From contig NZ_CAJJWO010000082.1 in the NCBI RefSeq assembly GCF_905196875.1, positions 1 to 22,616 on the forward strand: 22,616 nt of DNA, in the 5' to 3' direction. Of this stretch, positions 7,943-15,774 are shown piece by piece; positions within the stretch are counted from its first letter, which is position 1; each line of letters begins with the position of its first letter. This DNA comes from an uncultured Parabacteroides sp. Its GTDB lineage: Bacteria > Bacteroidota > Bacteroidia > Bacteroidales > Tannerellaceae. Below the pieces are notes generated by a model that had not been told where the DNA came from, searched no databases, and saw only the letters and a program-made list of their open reading frames with translations. A program made the translations under genes and the position numbers.

Positions 7943-7977
7943 TCTTCTAAAATATTATGAACGTTAATTAAAATAAC

Positions 7978-9189
7978 ATGCAAAACACAAACTCTTCTTC
8001 AAAGGGGTATCTATTTCCCCTGGTGGTGATCGGCATCTTGTTCTTTATGATCGGATTTGCCCTCGGTATTAACGGATTGATCATTCCGTTCCTGCGTACA
8101 GCCCTGGATCTGACAACAGCTGAGTCTTATCTGGTATTGGCTGCAACCTTCTCGACCTTTATTATATTCGGATATCCCAGCGGACTGGTGATAAAAGCGA
8201 TCGGATATAAAAAGACGATGATTCTTTCTTTCTTGTTCTTTGCTGTGGGATTGTATTTGTTTATTCCTTCTGCGGAGAATCAGAGCTTTGCTATGTTCTT
8301 GCTGGCTTCTTTCATCAGTGGTATCGGTAATACCATGTTGCAGGCAGCTGTAAATCCGTACATCACGATCTTAGGCCCGATGGAAAGTGCAGCTACCCGT
8401 ATGAGTATGATGGGTATTGCCAATAAGGCAGCCTGGGCGATCGCTCCGATCTTCCTGGGTATCTTCCTGAACCTGGGCGATGTAAAACTGGAAGATATCA
8501 AGCTTCCGTTCTACTTCATTTCCGGTATCTTCGTGTTGCTGGGCATTCTGGTCGCCTTCGTTCCGCTGCCTGAAGTAAAAGCCGAAGGAGAAGACGAAAA
8601 CGATGAGACGGCAGCTTCCTCGTATGCTGCTAATAAGACAAGCATCTGGCAGTTCCCACACTTGCTTCTTGGCCTGGTATCACTACTGTTCTACGTGGGT
8701 GTCGAAACGTTGGCGATGGCTAGTATCGTAGACTACGCGACCTCTTTGAATCTGCCCGATCCGCAGGTGTATACCTCTTACACGGTGATCGGTATGGTGA
8801 TCGGTTATCTGGTCGGCGTATTCTTTATCCCTAAATATATTTCACAGGAACGGGCGATGTTTATCTGTGCGATTATCGGTCTGGTCAGCTCTTTGCTGAT
8901 TGTCCTGACTCCGATGAATATCTCAATTTGGTTCGTAGCCGTATTAGGTTTGGCCAACTCGCTGATGTGGCCGGCTCTGTGGCCGATGGCAATGAAAGAC
9001 CTGGGTAAGTTTACCAAGACAGGTTCTTCGTTGTTGGTAATGGCTATCGTGGGTGGAGCTGTATTCCCCTTGCTGTTCGGTTGGTTAGCCGACGTATCCG
9101 GAAATATGCAGCAGGCTTATTGGATTTGCTTCCCGGCTTACCTGATGATTTTCTATTATGCATTGAGCGGACACAAGATCCGTATCTAA
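7978..9189 (+). CDS. FucP-like sugar:proton symporter (MFS)
   Basis: This 403-residue protein has twelve predicted membrane helices. The N-terminal half (FFMIGFALGINGLIIPFL, then AAVNPYI and the MGIANKAAWAIAPIF stretch) is typical of the fucose/glucose-galactose (FucP/GluP) group of the major facilitator superfamily. It acts in the inner membrane and would import a monosaccharide with protons. The substrate could be fucose, glucose, galactose, mannose or another hexose; the sequence alone does not decide. The start at ATG 7978 sits about 30 nt after the expected transcript start. It follows the HTCS gene by 86 bp with its own promoter, so it is a good candidate target of that regulator. The charged loop between the halves (EGEDENDET) is a normal variable region. 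It ends just before a strong terminator. Confidence 0.9.
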   Translation: MQNTNSSSKGYLFPLVVIGILFFMIGFALGINGLIIPFLRTALDLTTAESYLVLAATFSTFIIFGYPSGLVIKAIGYKKTMILSFLFFAVGLYLFIPSAENQSFAMFLLASFISGIGNTMLQAAVNPYITILGPMESAATRMSMMGIANKAAWAIAPIFLGIFLNLGDVKLEDIKLPFYFISGIFVLLGILVAFVPLPEVKAEGEDENDETAASSYAANKTSIWQFPHLLLGLVSLLFYVGVETLAMASIVDYATSLNLPDPQVYTSYTVIGMVIGYLVGVFFIPKYISQERAMFICAIIGLVSSLLIVLTPMNISIWFVAVLGLANSLMWPALWPMAMKDLGKFTKTGSSLLVMAIVGGAVFPLLFGWLADVSGNMQQAYWICFPAYLMIFYYALSGHKIRI

Positions 9190-9199
9190 GCTGAATAAG

Positions 9200-9255
9200 A
9201 TATAAAGAAAAAAGCCGTAGACGGATGATCCCGTGTACGGCTTTTTTCTTTATAT
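9200..9255. terminator. Long bidirectional terminator
   Basis: A perfect 20-bp inverted repeat (9200-9219 and 9236-9255) with a GC-rich inner end (GCCGTA/TACGGC) and A-rich/T-rich outer ends forms a terminator that works on both strands. It separates the convergent MFS gene and the small reverse gene, and its right arm contains the stop codon of the latter. Confidence 0.9.
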
Positions 9256-9633
9256 GTTGTTTTCAGCTAATACTTCCGCAAACGGTTTGTCGGTCAGCCT
9301 GCTTTCTATCCAGGAAAGTATATCGAATGATTTGAGTAATTGTTTTTCGTATTTATCCTGCCTGATCTTTGTGATTTCTTTCTGGAACTGTATCCATAAT
9401 TTGCTTTGTGACTTTTGATAGGCAGGCAACGGATAAGCCATGACAAAACGGAATAGTAGTTCCTCTGTTTGATAGCTTTCTTCCGTGGGAGTACCTTTAT
9501 TGATCAGGTCGAACAGGAGAAGGTAGTTCTTTTCACCGCTTTGCAAATTGGCATATAGGCGGAAATATCGTTTTTCCGCTTTCGTGAGCGATTGGATAAG
9601 TAGGATCAGGTGATCCGGATTTGTGTATTTCAT
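9250..9633 (-). CDS. Small conserved-looking hypothetical protein
   Basis: This 127-residue protein starts at ATG 9633 (MKYTNPDHLILLIQSLTKAEKRYFRLYANLQSG is its N-terminal segment, read here in two parts: MKYTNPDHLILL and IQSLTKAEKRYFRLYA). The frame is open 20 codons further upstream but that part is low-complexity. From memory the SLTKAEKRYFRLYA...GEKNYLLLFDLI pattern resembles the first ~45 residues of much longer (~500 residue) Bacteroidota helical-repeat proteins of unknown function. If so, this one lacks the helical-repeat bulk and may be a truncated relative or a short paralogue. It is helical and charged, with no signal peptide or membrane helix. I see no good TAnnTTTG box for it. Function unknown. 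Confidence 0.6.
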   Translation of the reverse strand: MKYTNPDHLILLIQSLTKAEKRYFRLYANLQSGEKNYLLLFDLINKGTPTEESYQTEELLFRFVMAYPLPAYQKSQSKLWIQFQKEITKIRQDKYEKQLLKSFDILSWIESRLTDKPFAEVLAENNI

Positions 9634-9931
9634 ATCTGTATCGGATTGTTCTTTGTAAAATCCAGAGTTATATCGTACAACGAAATTAAACAAAGTTTTC
9701 AGAATGTATGGGAGGAAACTTCTTTTTCTATTATAGTTACTATAATTATAAACATATCGTTTGTGAATGATGTTTCTAGTTGTATAGTATTGCTCTATAG
9801 TTGTTTATGTGCTATTTCCGGATACGGATAATCGATTTGGGTTTATCTGTAAGAAGAAATTATTCATAGTACAATAGAGATTATAAAGTTATATTTGTAT
9901 CGCTTCATTGCAGACTTTAAATTTTATAGAT
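9634..9931. other. Divergent intergenic region before the ribokinase gene
   Basis: This region is AT-rich and has no gene. It holds a 15-bp AT-rich palindrome (TTATAGT-T-ACTATAA, 9731-9745) that could be an operator, and the ribokinase -7 box at 9890. Confidence 0.5.
9890..9897 (+). promoter_or_regulatory. -7 box of the ribokinase operon
   Basis: TATATTTG matches TAnnTTTG; transcription would begin near 9903, about 29 nt before ATG 9932. No clear -33 TTTG, which hints at an activator or a weak promoter. Confidence 0.6.
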
Positions 9932-10858
9932 ATGAACACAGAACAGTTAGACCGTCATAATATCCTTGTGGTGGGTAGTAGTAATACGGATATGGTTATT
10001 AAGGCCGGACATCTTCCTCGTCCGGGAGAAACCATTCTGGGTGGAACTTTCTTTATGAATCCCGGAGGAAAGGGTGCAAACCAGGCCGTTTCCATTGCCC
10101 GCCTGGGAGCTTCCGTTACTTTCATTTGTAAGACGGGTAGTGATATTTTCGGGCATCAGTCACAGATGCTTTTTGAAGAGGAAGGCATTAATACTTCCTA
10201 TATCTTTTCTGATTCGGAACATCCTTCCGGCGTAGCATTGATAACAGTAGACCAGCATGCGGAGAACTGTATCGTGGTGGCTTCCGGTGCGAATGCCAAT
10301 TTATTACCTTCCGATCTGGCAAAAGCAGAAGAGGCGATCGACCAGGCCGATATCGTCCTGATGCAACTGGAGATTCCGATGGAAACCGTAGAATATGTGG
10401 CGGAAATCGCTTATCGAAAGAATAAAAAGGTAATCCTGAATCCGGCACCTGCACACCCGTTATCTCCCTCATTGTTGAAGCATCTATATATGATAACCCC
10501 GAACGAAACAGAAGCAGAAATGATTTCCGGAGTCAGGATAACCGATCAGGAATCGGCCATTGAGGTAGCCCGTGTACTTTCGGGGATGGGGGTCCGGAAT
10601 GTTATAATTACCCTGGGTTCAAAGGGTGCTTTAGTGTATTGTGACGAAGGAGTTGAACTTGTGCCCGCCTTGAATGTAGAAGCAGTAGACACAACCGCAG
10701 CGGGTGATGTTTTTAACGGAGCTTTGACCGTTGCTTTGTCGGAGGGACGAAACCAGATGGAAGCTGTCCGTTTTGCTTGTAAAGCTTCAGCAATTTCGGT
10801 AACCCGTGTCGGGGCACAGTCTTCTGTCCCTTACCGGAATGAGGTGGATATATTTTAA
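9932..10858 (+). CDS. rbsK: Ribokinase (PfkB family)
   Basis: This 308-residue enzyme would phosphorylate D-ribose to ribose 5-phosphate with ATP in the cytoplasm. Both PfkB signatures are present: NPGGKGANQAVSIARLG (GGKGAN at 45-50) and DTTAAGDVFNGAL (253-265) with the catalytic base D259. NTD at 18-20 and NPAP at 170-173 fit ribokinase better than fructokinase, and the DTTAAGD form matches E. coli RbsK. The start at ATG 9932 fits the -7 box; an in-frame TTG at 9908 is too close to the transcript start. It is first of three closely spaced genes: the nucleoside hydrolase starts 34 bp after its stop and a sugar permease follows. This context supports ribose as substrate, although deoxyribose or another sugar is possible. 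Confidence 0.9.
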   Translation: MNTEQLDRHNILVVGSSNTDMVIKAGHLPRPGETILGGTFFMNPGGKGANQAVSIARLGASVTFICKTGSDIFGHQSQMLFEEEGINTSYIFSDSEHPSGVALITVDQHAENCIVVASGANANLLPSDLAKAEEAIDQADIVLMQLEIPMETVEYVAEIAYRKNKKVILNPAPAHPLSPSLLKHLYMITPNETEAEMISGVRITDQESAIEVARVLSGMGVRNVIITLGSKGALVYCDEGVELVPALNVEAVDTTAAGDVFNGALTVALSEGRNQMEAVRFACKASAISVTRVGAQSSVPYRNEVDIF

Positions 10859-10892
10859 TATTATCGATAGTTCATTAATAAATAGTAATACC

Positions 10893-11909
10893 ATGAAGAA
10901 ATCATTTTTAGTAGTTTGTATGCTTGCCGCTCTTATTTCATGTAACGGCAATAAGTCGAAAAAAGATTTGCAGGCGGTAGAAAAACAACCGGTAAGTCTT
11001 ATTTTTGATACGGACCTCGGCCCCGATTATGACGATGTGGGAGCAATGGCTGTTATGTATGCACTGGCCGACAGTGGTTACGTGAACATACTCGCAACCT
11101 TGTCATCTAACCATGATGAACAGGTCGTACCTTGTATAGATGTGCTGAATACCTATTTCAACCGTCCTGATATTCCGCTTGGAAGTCCTAAAAGCGAAGG
11201 CGGTGTAACTATGACTTCCGGCCATAAAATAAAATGGACGGAGGTTTTGCCAGCCAAGTATCCTCATAAGATAAAGAAAACATCAGACGCTCCGGATGCT
11301 GTTCAGGTATACCGGAAGATACTGAGTTCGCAACCGGATAATAGTGTGGTGATTTGTACGGTTGGTTTCTTTACCAACCTGAAAGATCTGTTACTCTCTG
11401 CCGGTGACGAGTATAGTCCGTTATCGGGAAAAGAACTGGTGGAGAAAAAGGTAAAACGCCTGGTGTCGATGGCTGGCTTTTTCCCTCAGGGACGTGAGTT
11501 TAACGTGTATTGTGATACACCGGCCTCTAAAGTTGTAGCTGAACAGTGGCCTACGGAAATTATTTTTAGCGGTTTTGAGATCGGAGATGTTATATTAACC
11601 GGGAAGAAGTTGGCGGCTTCCGATATTAATAATAGTCCGGTGAAGGATACTTATGCTCAATGTTTTGCAGAAGGAGATCCGGATGGACGACAGAGTTGGG
11701 ATCATACGGCTGTGTTAGTGGCGGTGAAGGGTTACGAACCTTATTATGATGTGGAAAGGGGCACTTTCAGTATCATCGATAATGAAGGTACTAACTCCTG
11801 GATACCGGATGTCGCAGGTAAACATCTTCGCCTGATCGAAAAACTGCCTCCTGCACAGATGGCTGGGATAATTGAAAATTATATGATGCATCAACCTTTC
11901 TCTAAATAA
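10893..11909 (+). CDS. Lipoprotein nucleoside hydrolase (IUNH family)
   Basis: This 338-residue protein starts at ATG 10893 (MKKSFLVVCMLAALISC), and C17 in LISC is a clear lipobox, so it is exported and lipid-anchored. The inosine/uridine-preferring nucleoside hydrolase signature is FDTDLGPDYDD (38-48), a variant of the canonical DTDPGxDDA; the loop WDHTAVL near residue 270 carries the expected active-site His. Such enzymes split a nucleoside to base and ribose using calcium. An envelope location means it would act on nucleosides outside the cytoplasm, with the freed ribose taken up by the permease next door and phosphorylated by the ribokinase upstream. The variant Ca-binding motif is seen in a subfamily whose substrates are less certain, so the substrate is inferred from neighbours. 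Confidence 0.85.
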   Translation: MKKSFLVVCMLAALISCNGNKSKKDLQAVEKQPVSLIFDTDLGPDYDDVGAMAVMYALADSGYVNILATLSSNHDEQVVPCIDVLNTYFNRPDIPLGSPKSEGGVTMTSGHKIKWTEVLPAKYPHKIKKTSDAPDAVQVYRKILSSQPDNSVVICTVGFFTNLKDLLLSAGDEYSPLSGKELVEKKVKRLVSMAGFFPQGREFNVYCDTPASKVVAEQWPTEIIFSGFEIGDVILTGKKLAASDINNSPVKDTYAQCFAEGDPDGRQSWDHTAVLVAVKGYEPYYDVERGTFSIIDNEGTNSWIPDVAGKHLRLIEKLPPAQMAGIIENYMMHQPFSK

Positions 11910-11918
11910 AATTGTATT

Positions 11919-12920
11919 ATGTTTATAGTTAACAGTTATTCATTAGCGATTGTCTTCTGTGTGATCACTATGCTTTGCTGGGGTTCATGGGGTAATACGC
12001 AGAAACTTGCCTCCCGGACATGGAGATATGAGTTCTTTTATTGGGATTATGTATTGGGCGTTCTTTTGTTTTCTATCCTTTCTGCTTTTACTTTAGGCAG
12101 TTTCGGAGCGGAAGGACGAAGTTTCTTACCGGATTTGGTACAAGCGGATGCTATCAATATCGGCGGTGCGTTTCTAGGTGGTATCATCTTTAACGCGTCA
12201 AATATTTTACTGTCTGCCGCTATTGCCATCTGCGGTATGTCGGTCGCGTTTCCTGTCGGGGTCGGTTTGGCATTGGTTCTGGGAGTCCTGATCAATTATT
12301 TTGGAGCGGCTAAAGGGGAACCTATGTACATCTTTGCCGGAGTCGCTTTGATAACGGTAGCTATTATACTGAATGGGCTTGCCTATAAAAAGGCACTGGT
12401 GGGTTCGAAGAAAGTGTCGGGGAAAGGCTTGTTTATCTCTGTTGCCGCCGGGGTGATTATGGCATTCTTTTATCGTTTTGTTGCCGCTTCAATGGACCTG
12501 GATAATTTCGCCAATCCGGCAGCAGGAAAATTAACACCTTATACGGCCGTCTTTATCTTTGCCTTAGGTGTTTTTGCCAGTAATTTTCTGTTCAATACAA
12601 TTGCAATGAAGAAACCTGTCGAAGGGGAGCCCGTTTCCATTTCCGGTTATTTCAAAGGAAATATGAAGACTCACCTGGTAGGTATTTTAGGTGGTGTTAT
12701 TTGGTGCATCGGGCAATCATTCAGCCTGATTGCATCCGAAAAGGCCGGAGCTGCTATATCCTATGGCTTGGGGCAAGGGGCAACATTGGTTTCTGCTTTA
12801 TGGGGAATTCTGATCTGGCACGAGTTTAAGGGGGCTCCCAAATATTCGGATTATCTGAATTTGGGCATGTTCATTTTATTTGTTATTGGTTTGGGATTCC
12901 TTATTTACGCGGGAGCTTGA
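11919..12920 (+). CDS. GRP/RhaT-like sugar permease (DMT superfamily)
   Basis: This 333-residue protein has about ten membrane helices and starts 9 bp after the nucleoside hydrolase stop. CWGSWGNTQKLA near the N-terminus, GGxxFNASNILLSAAI and the glycine-rich helices (SYGLGQGATLVSALWGIL) match the glucose/ribose uptake (GRP, RbsU/GlcU) and RhaT branch of the drug/metabolite transporter superfamily. Databases often label Bacteroidales members 'multidrug DMT permease'; the operon argues for sugar, most likely ribose, released by the hydrolase. It may instead take whole nucleosides. It lies in the inner membrane and is last in the operon, before a terminator. Confidence 0.82.
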   Translation: MFIVNSYSLAIVFCVITMLCWGSWGNTQKLASRTWRYEFFYWDYVLGVLLFSILSAFTLGSFGAEGRSFLPDLVQADAINIGGAFLGGIIFNASNILLSAAIAICGMSVAFPVGVGLALVLGVLINYFGAAKGEPMYIFAGVALITVAIILNGLAYKKALVGSKKVSGKGLFISVAAGVIMAFFYRFVAASMDLDNFANPAAGKLTPYTAVFIFALGVFASNFLFNTIAMKKPVEGEPVSISGYFKGNMKTHLVGILGGVIWCIGQSFSLIASEKAGAAISYGLGQGATLVSALWGILIWHEFKGAPKYSDYLNLGMFILFVIGLGFLIYAGA

Positions 12921-12944
12921 TTTCTATTCTACCTGTGAATACAG

Positions 12945-12987
12945 AGGGGATAAAGGGTGTTTTTACAGACTCTTTATCCCCTTTTTA
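12945..12987 (+). terminator. Terminator of the ribokinase operon
   Basis: AGGGGATAAAG (12945-12955) pairs with CTTTATCCCCT (12972-12982), followed by a run of T. Confidence 0.8.
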
Positions 12988-13020
12988 TTAGGGAATACAG
13001 AAAATTTCAGGAAAAAGCCG

Positions 13021-13028
13021 TACATTTG
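13021..13028 (+). promoter_or_regulatory. -7 box of the GtrA/glycosyltransferase operon
   Basis: TACATTTG matches TAnnTTTG, with an expected start near 13034 and a leader of about 45 nt. No good -33 box. Confidence 0.55.
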
Positions 13029-13078
13029 TCTTAGTTTCTTGTTTATTGGGTATAGTATATAACTAAAAAAACAGGTCT

Positions 13079-13834
13079 ATGAAAGAAGAAGGTGATGTAT
13101 TTAAGAAATTTCGGGATTCTTTTAGTAAGATGAACGGACGTTTCCATATATTAGAACAGCGTGTACCGGTCGAACTTCAGATGGAGTATTTCAAATATTC
13201 CGAACAGGTTCGGAAAGGTAAATTGAAGCAAGATTTGGATGATATGGATTATATAGCCTTCCGTGAAAGTCTGTCTGATCCGGAGGCGACAACCGATCAT
13301 AAGAGATATGTATTATCCATGTTGGCGACTTCCCGTCAGGTAAAAGCGTACCGAATGCTGGAAGATTATGTGCAGCATCCGGATGAAGATGTGAGTAACT
13401 GGGCTTATATGGCTTTAATGGAAAGTCGCATTTCGCTGGAGTCGGAACTGTCGGACGAGAAACAGATATATATTTCGACCGGTTTAGGTGGAAAAGGCGA
13501 GAAGTTGCGTTTCTATGTTTTGATGCTTTCGAAGGACAGGACTCCTTTCCTTGAGTATCAGCGTAAAGTGATAGAACGTGAGTTCGCTTATTTCTTACCT
13601 AAAGAAGATTGTGAGATCGAACGTCTGACAATCCATGAACAATATGTTGAACTGGTGTTTTTAATACCGGTACGTGCAGACATCAAGTTAACTCTCGACA
13701 GGGTCATCAATGAATGTAATCAGTACGGTGATTTCCTTTCGGATATATTTACGATTACGAACGTAAAAGAACTGACGCAGCAGGAAATTACTGATATTAT
13801 AAATAAGAATGGAAACAGTAAAACAAGCCATTAA
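13079..13834 (+). CDS. Conserved-type hypothetical protein with HEAT-like helices
   Basis: This 251-residue soluble protein has no signal peptide and no membrane segment. Residues ~75-120 (HKRYVLSMLATS, then AYRMLEDYVQHPDEDVSNWAYMALMES) look like one or two HEAT-type helical hairpins; the C-terminal half is mixed alpha/beta with no motif I recognise. Its 3' end overlaps the start of the gtrA-like gene by 26 bp, so translation of the two is probably coupled and the products may act together. This arrangement suggests a role near polyprenyl-linked sugar transfer, but I cannot name one. Confidence 0.75.
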   Translation: MKEEGDVFKKFRDSFSKMNGRFHILEQRVPVELQMEYFKYSEQVRKGKLKQDLDDMDYIAFRESLSDPEATTDHKRYVLSMLATSRQVKAYRMLEDYVQHPDEDVSNWAYMALMESRISLESELSDEKQIYISTGLGGKGEKLRFYVLMLSKDRTPFLEYQRKVIEREFAYFLPKEDCEIERLTIHEQYVELVFLIPVRADIKLTLDRVINECNQYGDFLSDIFTITNVKELTQQEITDIINKNGNSKTSH

Positions 13835-14186
13835 GTATGGTATAGTAGGAGTTGGGAATACTGTTATAACAGCTGTTGTCATCTGGATCATGATGAAGAT
13901 GCTTGGTTGTTCGGACATTATTTCTAATATAGTCGGTTATGCGGCAGGGGTATTAAACAGTTTTATTTGGAATAAGCAGTGGACATTCCATAGTGATGCA
14001 GGCTGGATAAGTAGTGCTGTCCGGTTTGGTGTTGTGTTTGGCGTTTGTTACCTGATGCAGCTGGGGCTATTGATGTATTTGAATGCAAACCTATCGATTG
14101 ATCCTTATTATAACCAATTGCTGGCTATGGCATTTTATACGGTTATTAACTTTGTAATGAATAAGTTCTATACATTTAAATCATAA
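13809..14186 (+). CDS. GtrA family membrane protein
   Basis: This 125-residue protein has four predicted membrane helices and the GtrA hallmarks: IKYGIVGVGNTVI at the start, NFVMNKFYTFKS at the end, and NSFIWNKQWTF after helix two. GtrA proteins are thought to flip or help flip polyprenyl-phosphate-linked sugars made by the partner GtrB enzyme. The start at ATG 13809 overlaps the upstream gene by 26 bp and the glycosyltransferase begins 4 bp after its stop, a classic GtrA-GtrB pairing. Confidence 0.9.
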   Translation: METVKQAIKYGIVGVGNTVITAVVIWIMMKMLGCSDIISNIVGYAAGVLNSFIWNKQWTFHSDAGWISSAVRFGVVFGVCYLMQLGLLMYLNANLSIDPYYNQLLAMAFYTVINFVMNKFYTFKS

Positions 14187-14190
14187 ATGA

Positions 14191-15126
14191 ATGAAGAAGC
14201 TCGCAGTCATAGTCCCCTGCTACAATGAGGAGTTGGTTATCGGCGAATCATATCGTCGTACAAGAGACGCTTTACAGTCGCTCCCTATTGCAACTGAGAT
14301 TATATATATAAATGATGGAAGCCGGGATAGAACCCGTGAGTTGCTGGATGAGATAGCAGCTTCCGATCCTCAGGTAAAAGTGATCCATTTCTCCCGTAAT
14401 TTCGGTCACCAGCCAGCGGTGACGGCAGGTATAAACCATTGTGATGCAGATCTTGCAGTCATTTTGGATGCCGATATGCAGGACCCTCCCGAGTTGATTG
14501 CCGGGATATTAGAGTTGCAAGAAAAGGAGCATGCGAATGTAGTCTATTGTGTCCGTAAGTCACGCGAAGGCGAAAGCTTTTTCAAGAAAGTTACCTCAAA
14601 GGCTTTCTACCGTTTGCTGAATTACATGAGTGATGTTAGTTTTCCATTGGATACAGGCGACTTCCGTATGATCGACCGAAAGATCATGGACCAGTTCGAC
14701 CGTTTTCAGGAAAGAGGTAAATATATCCGCGGATTGATCAGCTGGCTGGGTTATAAGCAAGTTCCGTTTTATTACGAACGGGAAGCGCGTATAGCCGGTG
14801 AAACCAAATATCCTTTCAGCAAGATGTGGAAGTTTGCATCGACTGCCATGCTCTATTTCTCTAAAAAGCCGCTTCGGCTGGCAACCAGCCTGGGATTTAT
14901 AGCGGTGGTAGTTGGAATTGTCCTGGCGGCATGGTTCACATTAGGCAAAATATATGGTTTTAGTAATGCCGAAAGCGGATGGACTTCCATTATGACTTCA
15001 GTTATTTTCTTTGGAGGCGTACAGTTGCTGACGGTAGGCGTATTGGGACAATATGTCGGTATCTTGTTCGACGAGATCAAGGCGCGTCCCGAGTATATTA
15101 TTGACGAAAAGAAAAACTTCAGATAG
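14191..15126 (+). CDS. GtrB/DPM1-like family 2 glycosyltransferase
   Basis: This 311-residue enzyme has a GT-A domain in residues 1-~225 (VPCYNEE, then YINDGSRDRT, then the metal-binding D93-A-D95 in LDADMQDPP) and two C-terminal membrane helices (~230-255 and ~268-290). This is the layout of bactoprenol glucosyltransferase GtrB and related polyprenyl-phosphate hexose synthases. It would move a hexose (or arabinose-type sugar) from a nucleotide donor to undecaprenyl phosphate at the inner face of the membrane. The product would be flipped by the GtrA-like neighbour and used to decorate a surface glycan. No modifying (GtrC-like) transferase is in the window. Confidence 0.92.
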   Translation: MKKLAVIVPCYNEELVIGESYRRTRDALQSLPIATEIIYINDGSRDRTRELLDEIAASDPQVKVIHFSRNFGHQPAVTAGINHCDADLAVILDADMQDPPELIAGILELQEKEHANVVYCVRKSREGESFFKKVTSKAFYRLLNYMSDVSFPLDTGDFRMIDRKIMDQFDRFQERGKYIRGLISWLGYKQVPFYYEREARIAGETKYPFSKMWKFASTAMLYFSKKPLRLATSLGFIAVVVGIVLAAWFTLGKIYGFSNAESGWTSIMTSVIFFGGVQLLTVGVLGQYVGILFDEIKARPEYIIDEKKNFR

Positions 15127-15137
15127 ATGCTTTTTAG

Positions 15138-15180
15138 ATTTCCTTCGGATGTAATTATATTTTCATCCGAAGGAAATTTT
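15138..15180 (+). terminator. Terminator after the glycosyltransferase gene
   Basis: A perfect 14-bp stem (ATTTCCTTCGGATG at 15138-15151 and its complement at 15164-15177) with a 12-nt loop runs into TTTT. It lies between convergent genes and may also slow msrA transcription, though the reverse-side U-run is poor. Confidence 0.85.
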
Positions 15181-15203
15181 ATTTTCTCCCGGAAGGGTTG
15201 AAA

Positions 15204-15710
15204 TCAGTCCATAAAAACTTTCCGGTAAATATGACAATAAGGGGTTTCACCTTTCTTGTCGTAATAGTGCTGATGATAATCTTCCCCGATCCAGAACTTC
15301 TCGGCAGGTTCCAGAGCTGTCGCAACCTTGTAACCCATACCGGATAATTTCCCGATATATTTATCAGCCATCTCTTTTTGTTCATCGTTGCAATAGAAGA
15401 TAACAGAACGATACTGGCTTCCTATGTCCGGTCCCTGGCCACCGACCTGCGTGAAATCATGTGTCTCGAAATAGAGGCGGAGTAGTTGTTCGAAACTGGT
15501 CTGTGCAGGATCGAAAATTACTTCAACCGTTTCTACATGGCCGGTAGTTCCGGTTTTCACTTCCGGGTAGGAAGGATTATTTAGGGTCCCGCCCATATAA
15601 CCTACGTGTGTGCTTTCTACGCCTTTTACTTTTCCTAGATGATATTGTGTCCCCCAGAAACAACCGGAAGCAAAATAAGCTGTTTCTTTATGGAATTTAT
15701 TCTCTAACAT
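15204..15710 (-). CDS. msrA: Peptide methionine-S-sulfoxide reductase
   Basis: This 168-residue cytoplasmic enzyme repairs oxidized methionine (S-sulfoxide form) in proteins. The GCFWG motif with catalytic C17 is present, as are GYMGG, THDFTQVGGQGPDIGSQYRS and AEKFW...EDYHQHYY, all standard for MsrA. C107 and C159 are candidate resolving cysteines. The length is normal for the short MsrA form, with no fused MsrB domain. It is divergent from the uraA-type gene and the two promoters overlap. Confidence 0.96.
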   Translation of the reverse strand: MLENKFHKETAYFASGCFWGTQYHLGKVKGVESTHVGYMGGTLNNPSYPEVKTGTTGHVETVEVIFDPAQTSFEQLLRLYFETHDFTQVGGQGPDIGSQYRSVIFYCNDEQKEMADKYIGKLSGMGYKVATALEPAEKFWIGEDYHQHYYDKKGETPYCHIYRKVFMD

Positions 15711-15740
15711 AAATCTTACTTTGGGTTTAAATTATTCTGT

Positions 15741-15760
15741 TTATATTTGTGCAAATATAA
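15741..15760. promoter_or_regulatory. Palindromic divergent promoter shared by msrA and the permease gene
   Basis: TTATATTTG-TG-CAAATATAA is a perfect 9-bp inverted repeat. Its right-reading half contains TATATTTG (15742-15749) and its left-reading half contains the same box on the reverse strand (15759-15752), so both -7 elements are two bases apart. The rightward promoter also has TTTG at 15720-15723, 18 bp upstream. The reverse promoter has only a partial -33 (CTTG on the reverse strand, 15786-15783). Confidence 0.7.
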
Positions 15761-15774
15761 TCTTTTATTTTGCA

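Noticed and set aside
9731..9745. 15-bp AT-rich palindrome TTATAGT-T-ACTATAA
   Set aside because: Could be an operator for the ribokinase operon, but it is all A/T except at one position per arm and lies 190 bp from the start codon. Too weak to call alone.
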